Shown: positions 1-6,728, counted from the stretch's first letter. The stretch: 8,013 nucleotides of DNA from an uncultured cyanobacterium (GCA_903831165.1 CAIKWV010000138.1:1-8013); one strand, 5' to 3'. Notes: generated by a model from the letters alone, not told the origin. Translations and numbers: made by a program.

Positions 1-172
1 CACGGGCGACGCCAGGACGGTGGGCGAGGAGGGCATGGAACCAGGCCGGGATTGGCTCCAAGCCTGACAACGTCCGCACCAGCCCGCCGCCGGCCAAGGG
101 AGATTCGCGACAGCCGGCCCCAAGGGTGACCGTCTGCGCATAGACAGGGAATGCGGTACGGGCTGACTGGCT

Positions 173-184
173 CCAGGCGCCTGG
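173..184. repeat. 12-base perfect palindrome after the GGDEF-EAL stop
   Basis: CCAGGCGCCTGG lies just beyond the stop codon of the minus-strand gene and is flanked by a CTGGCT direct repeat. It could form a small hairpin in the mRNA 3' end, but no T-tract follows, so I do not call it a terminator. Confidence 0.3.
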
Positions 185-187
185 CTT

Positions 188-2389
188 TCAGCCGGGGCCC
201 CCTTGCTGCCGCTCCTGCAGCAGGGCCGTGAACGCCTCCACCTCCAGGGGGCGGGCAAAGTAGTAGCCCTGGTAGCCATCGCAGCCCAGGCCCACCAACA
301 GGGCGGCCTGGTCGGCAGTCTCCACCCCTTCCACCAGGGTCTGCATCCCCAGCTCTCGGGCCATCGTCAGGGCGGTGCGCACGATCGCCCGGGCCGATGC
401 GCTGGTGGTGAGATTGGCGGTGAAATTCTGATCGATCTTGAGCTTGTTGATCGGCAACCGGTGCAGGGACTCGAGCGAGGAGTAACCGGTGCCGAAATCA
501 TCAATCGCCAGGGTGACGCCCAGGCTGGCGAGCCGCTCGATCTCGGCGCTCACCCCCGTGATCGGCAAGATGCCCGATTCGGTGATCTCCAGCTCCAGGA
601 AGTCCGGCGCCAGCTGGTGGCGCTCCAGGGCGGCCGCCACCAGCTCCGACATCGGCGTCACCGCCGCCAGCAACTGACGCGGGGAGACATTGACCGCCAC
701 CGGCGGTGGATTGAGACCAGCCAGCTGCCACCGGCGCTGCTGGGCGCAGGCCTGCTCCAGCACCCAGCGGCCCAGAGACTGGATCAGGCCGGTGCGTTCC
801 GCCAGGGGAATGAAGGCGGCCGGGCTGACCTCGCCGCGCTCACCATCGCGCCAGCGGGCCAGGGCCTCATTGCCGATCAGGCGGCCCTGCCGGTCCACCT
901 GGGGCTGATAGACCAACCGCAGCCCACCACTGTCGAGGGCCTGGCGCAGCCGCCCCTCCAGGCTCAGCTCCACCCGCAAGGTCTCGGTGAAACCGCTCTC
1001 GTAGACCATCACCAGCCCTTGGCCGGCGTCATGGGCCTGGCCGAGGGCCGTGGCCGCCTGGCGCAGCAGGCTGTCCGCATCGCCAGCCTGCTCGGGATGG
1101 AGGCTGAGGCCGGCACAGAAGCCGATGCCCAGCCCCTCGCCACTGGGCAGCGGCACGCCACAGGCCAGGGAACGCTGGAGATCCGCAGCCATCGCCCAGG
1201 CCCCGTCCCGATCGAGACCGGGGCGAATCACCAGGAATTCATCACCCCCCATCCTCGCCAGCCAGTCGCCGGGGGCACGCCAACCCCGCAGGTGATCGGC
1301 CACGGCACACAGCACCCGATCGCCGATCAAGCGGCCATTGGTGTGGTTGACCCGCCGGAAACCGTCGAGATCCAGCCACATCAGCGCCAGCGGAATGTCG
1401 CGGCGACGGCTGAGGTGATCGGCAAGGAAGCGACGGCTGCTCCCTTCGTTGCCCAGGCCGGTGAGCTCATCGCAGAAGGCCAGCCGTTCCAGTTCGAGCC
1501 GGGCAGCGGTGAGCTCACTCACATCCCGGGCCAGCAGCATGGTGCCCTCGTGCAGGCCGGCCGCGCTCCAGCGGGGGCTGAACTCCAGCTCCAGCAACCG
1601 GCGGCGCCCACTGGCATCGATGACGCCGAGCTCACAACGGCGATGGCGACCGGCCAACAGGGCCCCCACCTGCTGCTGCCAGGTGGAGAGATCGTCAGGG
1701 GCGATGAATTCGCTCAGGCTCCGGCCCCTCACCCCTTCGCCGTCACACCCCAGCAAAGCGCCCATGGCCGGATTGGCGAACTGGATCCGCTGGCCCAGAT
1801 CGAGCAGGGCCAGCCCGTCGGCCAACTGATTCACCAGATCCCGGTAGCGCTTCTCGCTGCCGCGCAACTCCTGAATCAGCGTCTGCTGCACCTGCAGCAT
1901 CGCCTGACTCGATTCCAGCCGGCGACGCTCGCTGATGTCCCGCAGCGACAGGGTCCAACGGGCCTCGCTGCCCCCACTGGACCGGGGCTGTTCCAGGCGG
2001 AGGGCCTCCAACTCCATCGGCAGGGGCTCACCTTCGGCCTGGCGGACATCGACCTCCATCCGCAGGGCCCCACCGGCGCCGAGGGCCTCCAGGCGCTGCC
2101 GCAGCACCGCCACCTGGGCAGGCAGGGCCAACCAGCCCTCCAGGGGGAGGCGGTGCCATTCGTCCACCGGCAAGGCCAGCAGCTTCGCCAGGCGGCCATT
2201 GCTCTCGAGCAGCAGCCCGTCAGCGTCGAGCAGCAACAGCAGATCGCCGCTGAACTCCACCATCTGGCGCAGGTGGGGCAACACCCCCACCGCCTGGCCC
2301 AGTTCGTATTCGAGCCGCCGAACCTGACGCCGCAGGCGCCGGCACGGATCATCGTCGCCAGGATCCGGGCCGGAGCCCCAGCTGTTCAT
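188..2389 (-). CDS. PAS-PAS-GGDEF-EAL protein, predicted c-di-GMP phosphodiesterase
   Basis: This is a cytosolic 733-residue signalling protein of the cyclic-di-GMP network with no membrane segment. Two PAS-type sensor regions come first (about 38-155 and 178-300), each ending in the DIS/DVSE type of PAS exit. A GGDEF domain follows (about 303-465, GGDEF motif at 381-385) and then an EAL domain (about 478-725). The EAL domain looks active: NEALARW 507-513, NVSPRQL 567-573, EITES 601-605, IDDFGTGYSSL 629-639, LKID 650-653, VEGVE 686-690 and QGYYFARPL 707-715. The GGDEF domain is partly eroded: DLDGFRRVNH replaces the usual DxDxFKxxND, GR replaces GH, and the I-site has A372 where RxxD needs Arg. 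Conversion of c-di-GMP to pGpG is therefore the likelier output. The ATG at 2389 overlaps the stop of the upstream thiol oxidoreductase gene by four bases. A longer in-frame start at 2527 would lie wholly inside that gene. The PAS ligand cannot be read from the sequence. Confidence 0.93.
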   Translation of the reverse strand: MNSWGSGPDPGDDDPCRRLRRQVRRLEYELGQAVGVLPHLRQMVEFSGDLLLLLDADGLLLESNGRLAKLLALPVDEWHRLPLEGWLALPAQVAVLRQRLEALGAGGALRMEVDVRQAEGEPLPMELEALRLEQPRSSGGSEARWTLSLRDISERRRLESSQAMLQVQQTLIQELRGSEKRYRDLVNQLADGLALLDLGQRIQFANPAMGALLGCDGEGVRGRSLSEFIAPDDLSTWQQQVGALLAGRHRRCELGVIDASGRRRLLELEFSPRWSAAGLHEGTMLLARDVSELTAARLELERLAFCDELTGLGNEGSSRRFLADHLSRRRDIPLALMWLDLDGFRRVNHTNGRLIGDRVLCAVADHLRGWRAPGDWLARMGGDEFLVIRPGLDRDGAWAMAADLQRSLACGVPLPSGEGLGIGFCAGLSLHPEQAGDADSLLRQAATALGQAHDAGQGLVMVYESGFTETLRVELSLEGRLRQALDSGGLRLVYQPQVDRQGRLIGNEALARWRDGERGEVSPAAFIPLAERTGLIQSLGRWVLEQACAQQRRWQLAGLNPPPVAVNVSPRQLLAAVTPMSELVAAALERHQLAPDFLELEITESGILPITGVSAEIERLASLGVTLAIDDFGTGYSSLESLHRLPINKLKIDQNFTANLTTSASARAIVRTALTMARELGMQTLVEGVETADQAALLVGLGCDGYQGYYFARPLEVEAFTALLQERQQGGPG
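2386..2389 (-). other. ATGA stop/start overlap
   Basis: The TGA of the thiol oxidoreductase gene (2388-2386) and the ATG of the GGDEF-EAL gene (2389-2387) share bases, giving ATGA. No convincing Shine-Dalgarno precedes the second start, which fits re-initiation by ribosomes finishing the first gene. This overlap decides the start of the GGDEF-EAL protein. Confidence 0.85.
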
Positions 2390-3003
2390 CGACAACCGAC
2401 ACCCGGCGGCGGTTCGCGCAGGGCTCCGAGCACGAAGGATTCGACCGCCCGGCGATCCTGAAGGCCCAGATGGCGGGCACCGGTCGGCGCCAGCATGCAG
2501 GGGATGCGATCGAGCTCCTGCTGCCACCAGTCGGTGGTGCTGGCCAGTTCCTCTTCATCGAAGAAGGCCCCTTCCTCCAGGGTGACGCCAGTGGCGTCGA
2601 GGGCGGCCTGCAGCTGCTCTTCAGCGGAGATGTCCAGGCTCTGGCGCCAGAAGCGACGGAACACCTCCTGGCGGAAGCGATGGGCCACCTCGGGCGCCTC
2701 GTCCTCCAGGGCCGCCTGCAGTAGCAGGGCTTTGTGCGAGTTGATCCAGACCGGCGGCAGGGTCACCCCCACCTCGGGGGCACGCACGCTCACATCACGG
2801 ACCTCCTTGCGCAGGGTCGTCAGATCGTCGGGGCGATTGTCCTGCTCGAAACCCACGGGCAGATGGGGCTTGTGCTCCACTCCCACCCAGCGCACCTGGC
2901 CCGCCAGTCCCATGGCCGACAGCCACTCATTGAGCGTGTAGCAGTACGGGCAGTTGAAATCCGAGATCACCACGACGCGAGCGCTCAGAAGTGCGGGCGG
3001 CAA
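2386..3003 (-). CDS. DsbA/FrnE-like thiol oxidoreductase (thioredoxin fold)
   Basis: This 205-residue protein belongs to the DsbA superfamily branch that includes FrnE and 2-hydroxychromene-2-carboxylate isomerases. A beta strand (VVVISDF) leads to the active-site C18-P-Y-C21. A helical insert follows (about 85-145, with the family-like WINSHKALLLQAALE), then the cis-proline strand (RIPCML, P168) and a GARHLGLQD ending typical of the fold. There is no signal peptide or lipobox, so it should act in the cytosol on dithiols or a small-molecule substrate. An extra cysteine, C169, lies next to the cis-proline, and C204 is near the end. The frame has no upstream ATG or GTG, so TTG at 3003 is the first available start. 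A GAGG sits 11 bases before it. Starts at GTG codons 11 or 12 would still keep the CxxC motif. Its TGA overlaps the ATG of the GGDEF-EAL gene, so the two form an operon. The exact substrate is unknown. Confidence 0.85.
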   Translation of the reverse strand: MPPALLSARVVVISDFNCPYCYTLNEWLSAMGLAGQVRWVGVEHKPHLPVGFEQDNRPDDLTTLRKEVRDVSVRAPEVGVTLPPVWINSHKALLLQAALEDEAPEVAHRFRQEVFRRFWRQSLDISAEEQLQAALDATGVTLEEGAFFDEEELASTTDWWQQELDRIPCMLAPTGARHLGLQDRRAVESFVLGALREPPPGVGCR

Positions 3004-3077
3004 AGCAGGCCGAACCTCATCGGAGGGTCCCCCATCAGCAGCGGAGATCGCGGAGTCGGGGAGGGAAATCGAAGGCG

Positions 3078-3098
3078 AGCCCTTGGGAAACCAAGGCT
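3078..3098 (+). repeat. Stem-loop with GAAA tetraloop
   Basis: CCTTGG (3081-3086) and CCAAGG (3091-3096) pair perfectly around GAAA, a GNRA-type tetraloop. Alternatively AGCC (3078-3081) pairs with GGCT (3095-3098), giving an eight-pair stem with a single bulged C. It lies in what would be the 5' leader of the MFS mRNA, or it could act as DNA dyad. No T-tract follows on the plus strand, so it is not a standard terminator. Confidence 0.5.
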
Positions 3099-3122
3099 AG
3101 GGGTCGGGGCCGGAGATTTCAA
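3094..3122 (-). promoter_or_regulatory. Possible promoter of the oxidoreductase/GGDEF-EAL operon
   Basis: On the minus strand TTGAAA (3122-3117) is a 5/6 match to the -35 consensus. It lies 17 bases before TAGCCT (3099-3094), a poor -10 match that keeps T1, A2 and T6. It would start a leader of roughly 85 bases before the TTG start. Pattern matching alone in GC-rich DNA makes this tentative. Confidence 0.3.
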
Positions 3123-3150
3123 ACCCTGCAACCAAAAATCCGCCGACCCC
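3100..3150 (+). repeat. Bulged inverted repeat in MFS leader / operon operator
   Basis: GGGGTCGG (3100-3107) is the exact reverse complement of CCGACCCC (3143-3150). Inside it, CG (3111-3112) and GATTT (3115-3119) can pair with AAATC (3136-3140) and CG (3141-3142). The whole forms about 15 pairs with two small bulges and a 16-base loop. It sits one base after the GAAA hairpin, so the two would stack. It also flanks the possible -35 of the minus-strand operon, so an operator role is equally possible. Confidence 0.45.
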
Positions 3151-3185
3151 GGCCATGGGAGGGTGAGGGTCACGCTGAACGGCCC

Positions 3186-4457
3186 ATGGGACTCAAGCGC
3201 CCCTCGACGCTGCTGAGCGCCTTTCTCACCCTGCTCAACGACCGCCTGGGCGAGAGCATCGTCTTTCCGCTGCTGCCGTTCCTGCTGGCGGACTTCACGG
3301 ATGATGGCCGCAACCTCGGCCTGACCGTCGGCCTGCTGGGGGGCTGCTACGCCCTGGCCCAGTTCGCCGTCACCCCCCTGATCGGCGCCATGAGCGACCG
3401 CTTCGGCCGCAAGCCGGTGATCACGATCTGCGTCGCCGGCTCCGTGCTGGGGCTCGCCCTGTTCGCCCTCACCATCAGCCTGCCCTGGCAGCGGCTCTGG
3501 CCCGGGGCCACGGCGGCGGGCGTGCCCCTGGCCCTGATGTTCCTGGCCCGCCTGATCGATGGCGTCAGTGGCGGCACGGCGGCCACGGCCGGAGCCGTGC
3601 TGGCCGACATCTCAGCGCCGGAACAACGGGCCCGGGCCTTCGGTCTGATCGGCGTGGCCTTCGGCTTGGGCTTCATCCTCGGACCAGCCCTGGGCGGCCT
3701 GCTGTCCCGCATCTCGGTCAACCTACCGGTGCTGATGGCCCTGGGCTTCGCCCTGCTGAACCTGGTGGTGGTGGTCACCCTGCTACCGGAAACGCATCCG
3801 GTGGAAGCCCGCCTGGCCCTGCCGCGCAAACGGGAGCTGCAGCCCTTCAGCCAGCTGGCGCGCGTGTTCGGCAATGCCCAGGTGCGGCGCCTGTGCCTGG
3901 CCTTCTTGCTGTTCTTTCTGGCCTTCAGCGGCTTCACCGCCGAGCTGGTGGTCTATTTCAAGCAGCACTTCGGCTGGGGACCGGGCATCTCGGCCAGCGC
4001 CTTTGTCGTGGTGGGGGTGGTGGCCACCGTGGTCCAGGGCGGCCTGATCGGACCGCTGGTGAAACGCTTCGGCGAATGGCGCCTGAGCCTGGCGGGGGTG
4101 GGCCTGGTGGTGGTGGGCTGCCTGATGATTCCCCTGGCTCCGGTGGAGCATGCCCAGGCCGTGGTGTTTCCGGCGGTGGCGATCCTGGCCAGCGGCACCG
4201 GCCTGATCACCCCCTGCCTGCGCAGCCTGGTATCCCGGCGCCTTGATGCCAGCGGCCAGGGCGCCGCCCTGGGCAGCCTGCAGGGCCTGCAGAGCCTGGG
4301 CAGCTTCCTCGGCCCACCCCTGGCTGGCCTGGCCTACGTGAATGTCAATCAGCAGGCCCCCTTCTGGCTGGGGATCGCCCTGATGCTGGGGGTGGCGGTG
4401 CTGGTGGCCGGCGGCCTGCCCGGTCAACCGCCGCCGATACACGGACCGGGGCGCTGA
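3186..4457 (+). CDS. MFS transporter, DHA1 drug-efflux/TetA-like
   Basis: This 423-residue inner-membrane protein has about 12 hydrophobic helices (roughly 10-34, 45-66, 78-97, 112-130, 150-172, 179-200, 234-258, 268-291, 300-318, 324-345, 361-384, 391-410). A basic central loop sits near 201-233. MFS motif A is clear in the loop between helices 2 and 3 (GAMSDRFGRKP, 67-77). Helix 5 carries the antiporter motif C (GLGFILGPALGG, 160-171), which in this superfamily marks proton-coupled exporters. The family includes tetracycline and multidrug exporters, but the substrate cannot be told from sequence, and many cyanobacterial members are housekeeping genes of unknown cargo. ATG 3186 is chosen because the preceding in-frame residues are arginine-rich and unlike protein, and hydrophobic helix 1 starts soon after it. 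No Shine-Dalgarno lies at normal distance; the purine tract 3157-3169 is about 16 bases away. The gene is divergent from the thiol oxidoreductase operon, and ppk follows 42 bases downstream. Confidence 0.9.
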   Translation: MGLKRPSTLLSAFLTLLNDRLGESIVFPLLPFLLADFTDDGRNLGLTVGLLGGCYALAQFAVTPLIGAMSDRFGRKPVITICVAGSVLGLALFALTISLPWQRLWPGATAAGVPLALMFLARLIDGVSGGTAATAGAVLADISAPEQRARAFGLIGVAFGLGFILGPALGGLLSRISVNLPVLMALGFALLNLVVVVTLLPETHPVEARLALPRKRELQPFSQLARVFGNAQVRRLCLAFLLFFLAFSGFTAELVVYFKQHFGWGPGISASAFVVVGVVATVVQGGLIGPLVKRFGEWRLSLAGVGLVVVGCLMIPLAPVEHAQAVVFPAVAILASGTGLITPCLRSLVSRRLDASGQGAALGSLQGLQSLGSFLGPPLAGLAYVNVNQQAPFWLGIALMLGVAVLVAGGLPGQPPPIHGPGR

Positions 4458-4460
4458 GAT

Positions 4461-4469
4461 TGCTACGTT
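4461..4469 (+). promoter_or_regulatory. Extended -10 element for ppk1
   Basis: TGCTACGTT gives an extended -10 (TGn plus TACGTT) just after the MFS stop codon. The -35 position inside the end of the MFS gene has no good match, which the TGn extension may compensate for. The element ends exactly 30 bases before the preferred ppk1 ATG, the same geometry as the sigma promoter. Confidence 0.45.
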
Positions 4470-4483
4470 CGTGCCCCAATGGC

Positions 4484-4495
4484 AGGAGCAGGGAG
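4484..4495 (+). promoter_or_regulatory. Ribosome-binding region of ppk1
   Basis: AGGAG (4484-4488, 11 bases before ATG) and GGGAG (4491-4495, 4 bases before ATG) lie immediately upstream of ATG 4500 and downstream of ATG 4479. They favour the later start. Confidence 0.6.
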
Positions 4496-4499
4496 CACC

Positions 4500-6629
4500 A
4501 TGACAAAACCGGTCGTTGCTCCAGAGCTGTATATCAACCGCGAGTTGAGTTGGATCGACTTCAATCATCGCGTTCTAGCCCAGGCTCTTGACGAACACAC
4601 ACCCTTGCTGGAACAGGCGAAGTTCAGCGCCATCTTCAGCAACAACCTCGACGAATTCTTCATGGTGAGGGTGGCCTCCCTCAAATCCCAGCTGGAAGCG
4701 GGCATCACCACCCGCAGCGACGACGGTCTCACCCCCCAGGAGCAACTTCAGGCCATCCACGCCAAGCTGCGGCCACTGCTGGAGCTGCAGCAGCAGCACT
4801 ACCGCCATTCGCTCAAGGCCCACCTGGCCGAGTACGGGGTACAGCTGATCGATGACCTGCGCCTGAACGAACAACAGAAAGCCTGGGCCGATGACTACTT
4901 CCAGCGCTCGATCTTTCCGGTGCTGACGCCGCTGGCCGTCGATCCGGCCCACCCGTTCCCGTTCATGAGCAATCTGAGCCTGAATGTGGCGGCCCTGATC
5001 CGTGACCCTGACACGGGCCAGCAACAGTTCGCCCGGGTGAAGGTGCCTCAGAAGATCCTGCCGCGCTTCGTGCAGATCCCCACCGAGCTCTGCGCCCGCA
5101 TCCCCACCCCCTGTTTCACCGCCGTGCCACTGGAGCAGCTGGTGGCCTTCAACCTGCAGCTGCTGTTCCCCGGCATGACGGTGGAGGGGCACTACTTCTT
5201 CCGGGTCACCCGCGACGCCGACCTGGAACTGCGCGATCTCGAGGCCGATGACCTGATGGAGGCCCTGCAGGAGGGGCTGCGCAAACGACGGATGGGCGGC
5301 GAGGTGGTGCGACTCGAGGTGGCCGACGAGATGCCCGACGAAATCGTCCAAGTGCTGATGGAAGGCACCGATGTGGACGCGGAGGACCTCTATCGCATCA
5401 ATGGCCCACTCGGCCTCGATGACCTGATGAGCCTGACCGGCATTCCCTTGCCCCAGCTGCGCGACGCGCCGTATCAGGGCCGCACCGTGCCCCGACTGGC
5501 CCGTGCCCAGCGCAGCCGCCTGGCCGATGGCTCCCTGAAGCAGGAGGAATTCGAAAGCATCTTCCGGGTGATCCGCCACGGCGATGTGCTGCTGCACCAC
5601 CCCTACGACCTGTTCGCCACCTCCGTCGAGGAGTTTCTGCATCAGGCGGCGGAAGACCCTCTGGTGCTGGCGATCAAGATGACCCTGTATCGCACCTCCA
5701 AGGATTCACCGGTGGTGGCGGCCTTGATCCGCGCCGCCGAGAACGGCAAGCAGGTGATGGCCCTGGTGGAACTCAAGGCCCGCTTCGATGAGGACAACAA
5801 CATCCAGTGGGCGCGGCAGCTGGAACATGCCGGCGTGCACGTGGTCTACGGGGTGATCGGCCTCAAGACCCACACCAAGGTGGCGCTGGTGGTGCGACGG
5901 GAGAAGGAGCGGTTGCGCAGCTACATGCACATCGGTACCGGCAACTACAACTCCAAGACCTCCAATCTCTACACCGACGTCGGCATGCTCACCGCGCGGG
6001 AAGATTTCGGCCAGGACGTGGTGGAACTGTTCAACTATCTCACCGGCTTCTCCAAACAGCAGAGTTTCCGCAAGCTGCTGGTGGCGCCCGTCACCCTGCG
6101 CAAGGGGATGGAGGGGCTGATCCGCCGCGAAATCGAGCATGCGCGCAACGGCCGTGACGGCCACATCCGCGGCAAGATGAATGCCCTAGTCGATCCGGCG
6201 ATCATCGCCCTGCTCTATGAGGCCTCCCAGGCGGGAGTGCGCATTGAGCTGGTGATCCGGGGCATGTGCAGCCTGCGACCCGGCGTGCCCGGGGTCAGTG
6301 AGAGCATCAGCATCACCAGCGTGATCGGGCGCTTCCTGGAACACTCCCGCCTGTTCTGGTTCGGCAATGGCGGCCAAAGCGAAATGTTCATCGGCAGCGC
6401 CGACTGGATGCCCCGCAATCTGGACCGCCGCGTCGAGGCCGTTGCTCCGATTGAAGACCCCCAGCTGCGCGGCCAACTGGAACGACTGATGGATCTCTAC
6501 CTCGAAGACACCGGCGCCTGGCACATGCACAGTGACGGTCACTTTGCCCAGCGCCAACCGGAAGGCGATCAACGGAGGGTGCAGGCCACATTGATGGAAC
6601 GCTGGCGTGGCGGCCTGGCCAACGGATAA
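4500..6629 (+). CDS. ppk1: Polyphosphate kinase 1
   Basis: PPK1 reversibly transfers the gamma-phosphate of ATP onto a growing inorganic polyphosphate chain, a phosphate and energy store also linked to stress survival. At 709 residues it has the normal family length. The N-terminal domain begins with YINRELSWIDFNHRVL (11-26) and includes FSNNLDEFFMVRV (46-58). The head domain includes VLTPLAVDPAHPFPF (141-155). The catalytic domains carry KMTLYRTS (393-400), ELKARFDEDNN (424-434), and KTHTKV with H458, equivalent to the autophosphorylated His435 of the E. coli enzyme. YMHIGTGNYNSKT (475-487), and FLEHSRLFWFGNGG with the second conserved histidine H615, complete the set, so all key residues are present. 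ATG 4500 is preferred because GGGAG and AGGAG lie just before it. ATG 4479 would add seven residues but has no ribosome-binding site. The gene follows the MFS gene closely and probably has its own promoter. Confidence 0.97.
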   Translation: MTKPVVAPELYINRELSWIDFNHRVLAQALDEHTPLLEQAKFSAIFSNNLDEFFMVRVASLKSQLEAGITTRSDDGLTPQEQLQAIHAKLRPLLELQQQHYRHSLKAHLAEYGVQLIDDLRLNEQQKAWADDYFQRSIFPVLTPLAVDPAHPFPFMSNLSLNVAALIRDPDTGQQQFARVKVPQKILPRFVQIPTELCARIPTPCFTAVPLEQLVAFNLQLLFPGMTVEGHYFFRVTRDADLELRDLEADDLMEALQEGLRKRRMGGEVVRLEVADEMPDEIVQVLMEGTDVDAEDLYRINGPLGLDDLMSLTGIPLPQLRDAPYQGRTVPRLARAQRSRLADGSLKQEEFESIFRVIRHGDVLLHHPYDLFATSVEEFLHQAAEDPLVLAIKMTLYRTSKDSPVVAALIRAAENGKQVMALVELKARFDEDNNIQWARQLEHAGVHVVYGVIGLKTHTKVALVVRREKERLRSYMHIGTGNYNSKTSNLYTDVGMLTAREDFGQDVVELFNYLTGFSKQQSFRKLLVAPVTLRKGMEGLIRREIEHARNGRDGHIRGKMNALVDPAIIALLYEASQAGVRIELVIRGMCSLRPGVPGVSESISITSVIGRFLEHSRLFWFGNGGQSEMFIGSADWMPRNLDRRVEAVAPIEDPQLRGQLERLMDLYLEDTGAWHMHSDGHFAQRQPEGDQRRVQATLMERWRGGLANG

Positions 6630-6665
6630 CCGGGGGGGGCTCGATGTAACCGACAACACCGAAAC

Positions 6666-6697
6666 CAAACCCAAGCGAGGTTTGTACAGGAATTTTT
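6666..6697 (+). terminator. Weak candidate terminator after ppk1
   Basis: CAAACC (6666-6671) pairs with GGTTTG (6679-6684) around a seven-base loop, and five T residues occur at 6693-6697. The stem is short and the T-run starts eight bases late, so intrinsic termination would be weak. No better terminator is visible between ppk1 and the sigma gene. Confidence 0.2.
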
Positions 6698-6709
6698 CCG
6701 TTTACAAAC
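6680..6709. promoter_or_regulatory. AT-rich dyad upstream of sigma gene, HLR1-like half-sites
   Basis: GTTTGTA (6680-6686) and TACAAAC (6703-6709) are exact inverted repeats. Nested almost concentrically inside them are GGAA (6689-6692) and TTCC (6696-6699). On the plus strand TTTACAAA (6701-6708) fits the HLR1 half-site (G/T)TTACA(A/T)(A/T). On the minus strand TGTACAAA (6688-6681) fits seven of eight positions. The dyad lies about 35-65 bases before the predicted transcription start. Classical HLR1 is a direct repeat, so RpaB binding is an inference. Confidence 0.4.
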
Positions 6710-6728
6710 GACACCTCTGCCGTAGCGG

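Larger units (their letters stand above)
3004..3185. other. Divergent intergenic region between oxidoreductase operon and MFS gene
   Basis: This 182-base stretch must hold the promoters of both divergent units. Beyond the two stem-loops and the possible minus-strand promoter listed separately, it contains a purine-rich segment (3157-3169, GGGAGGGTGAGGG) before the MFS start. I see no good plus-strand promoter and no convincing small gene. Confidence 0.6.

Noticed and set aside
1..187. Possible gene end or start at the left edge
   Set aside because: A minus-strand frame stays open from after the GGDEF-EAL stop to the edge (GTG at 79 or TTG at 70 possible), and plus-strand frames end at 67 and 143. 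None has a recognisable motif or ribosome-binding site, so no gene can be supported.
203..2461. Plus-strand open frame of 752 codons antisense to the GGDEF-EAL gene
   Set aside because: It is rich in Gln, His and Gly without domains or hydrophobic cores, while the minus strand encodes clear PAS, GGDEF and EAL motifs. Its length is a by-product of high-GC codon use.
2390..2527. Upstream 46-codon extension of the GGDEF-EAL protein
   Set aside because: It lies entirely inside the oxidoreductase coding sequence, is Arg/Pro/Gly-rich, and the ATGA overlap gives a better start.
2991..3185. 65-codon N-terminal extension of the MFS protein
   Set aside because: It overlaps the oxidoreductase start, is very rich in Arg and Pro, and resembles no MFS N-terminus.
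4479..4499. Alternative ATG seven codons upstream for ppk1
   Set aside because: No Shine-Dalgarno precedes it, and it would lie only about 9 bases after the -10 element. AGGAG and GGGAG point to ATG 4500.
4575..5642. Minus-strand open frame of 355 codons within ppk1
   Set aside because: His/Gln/Leu-rich mirror of the conserved ppk1 reading frame with no recognisable motif.
6630..6640. Run of eight G just after the ppk1 stop
   Set aside because: A single G-run cannot make an intramolecular quadruplex, and no partner structure is visible.
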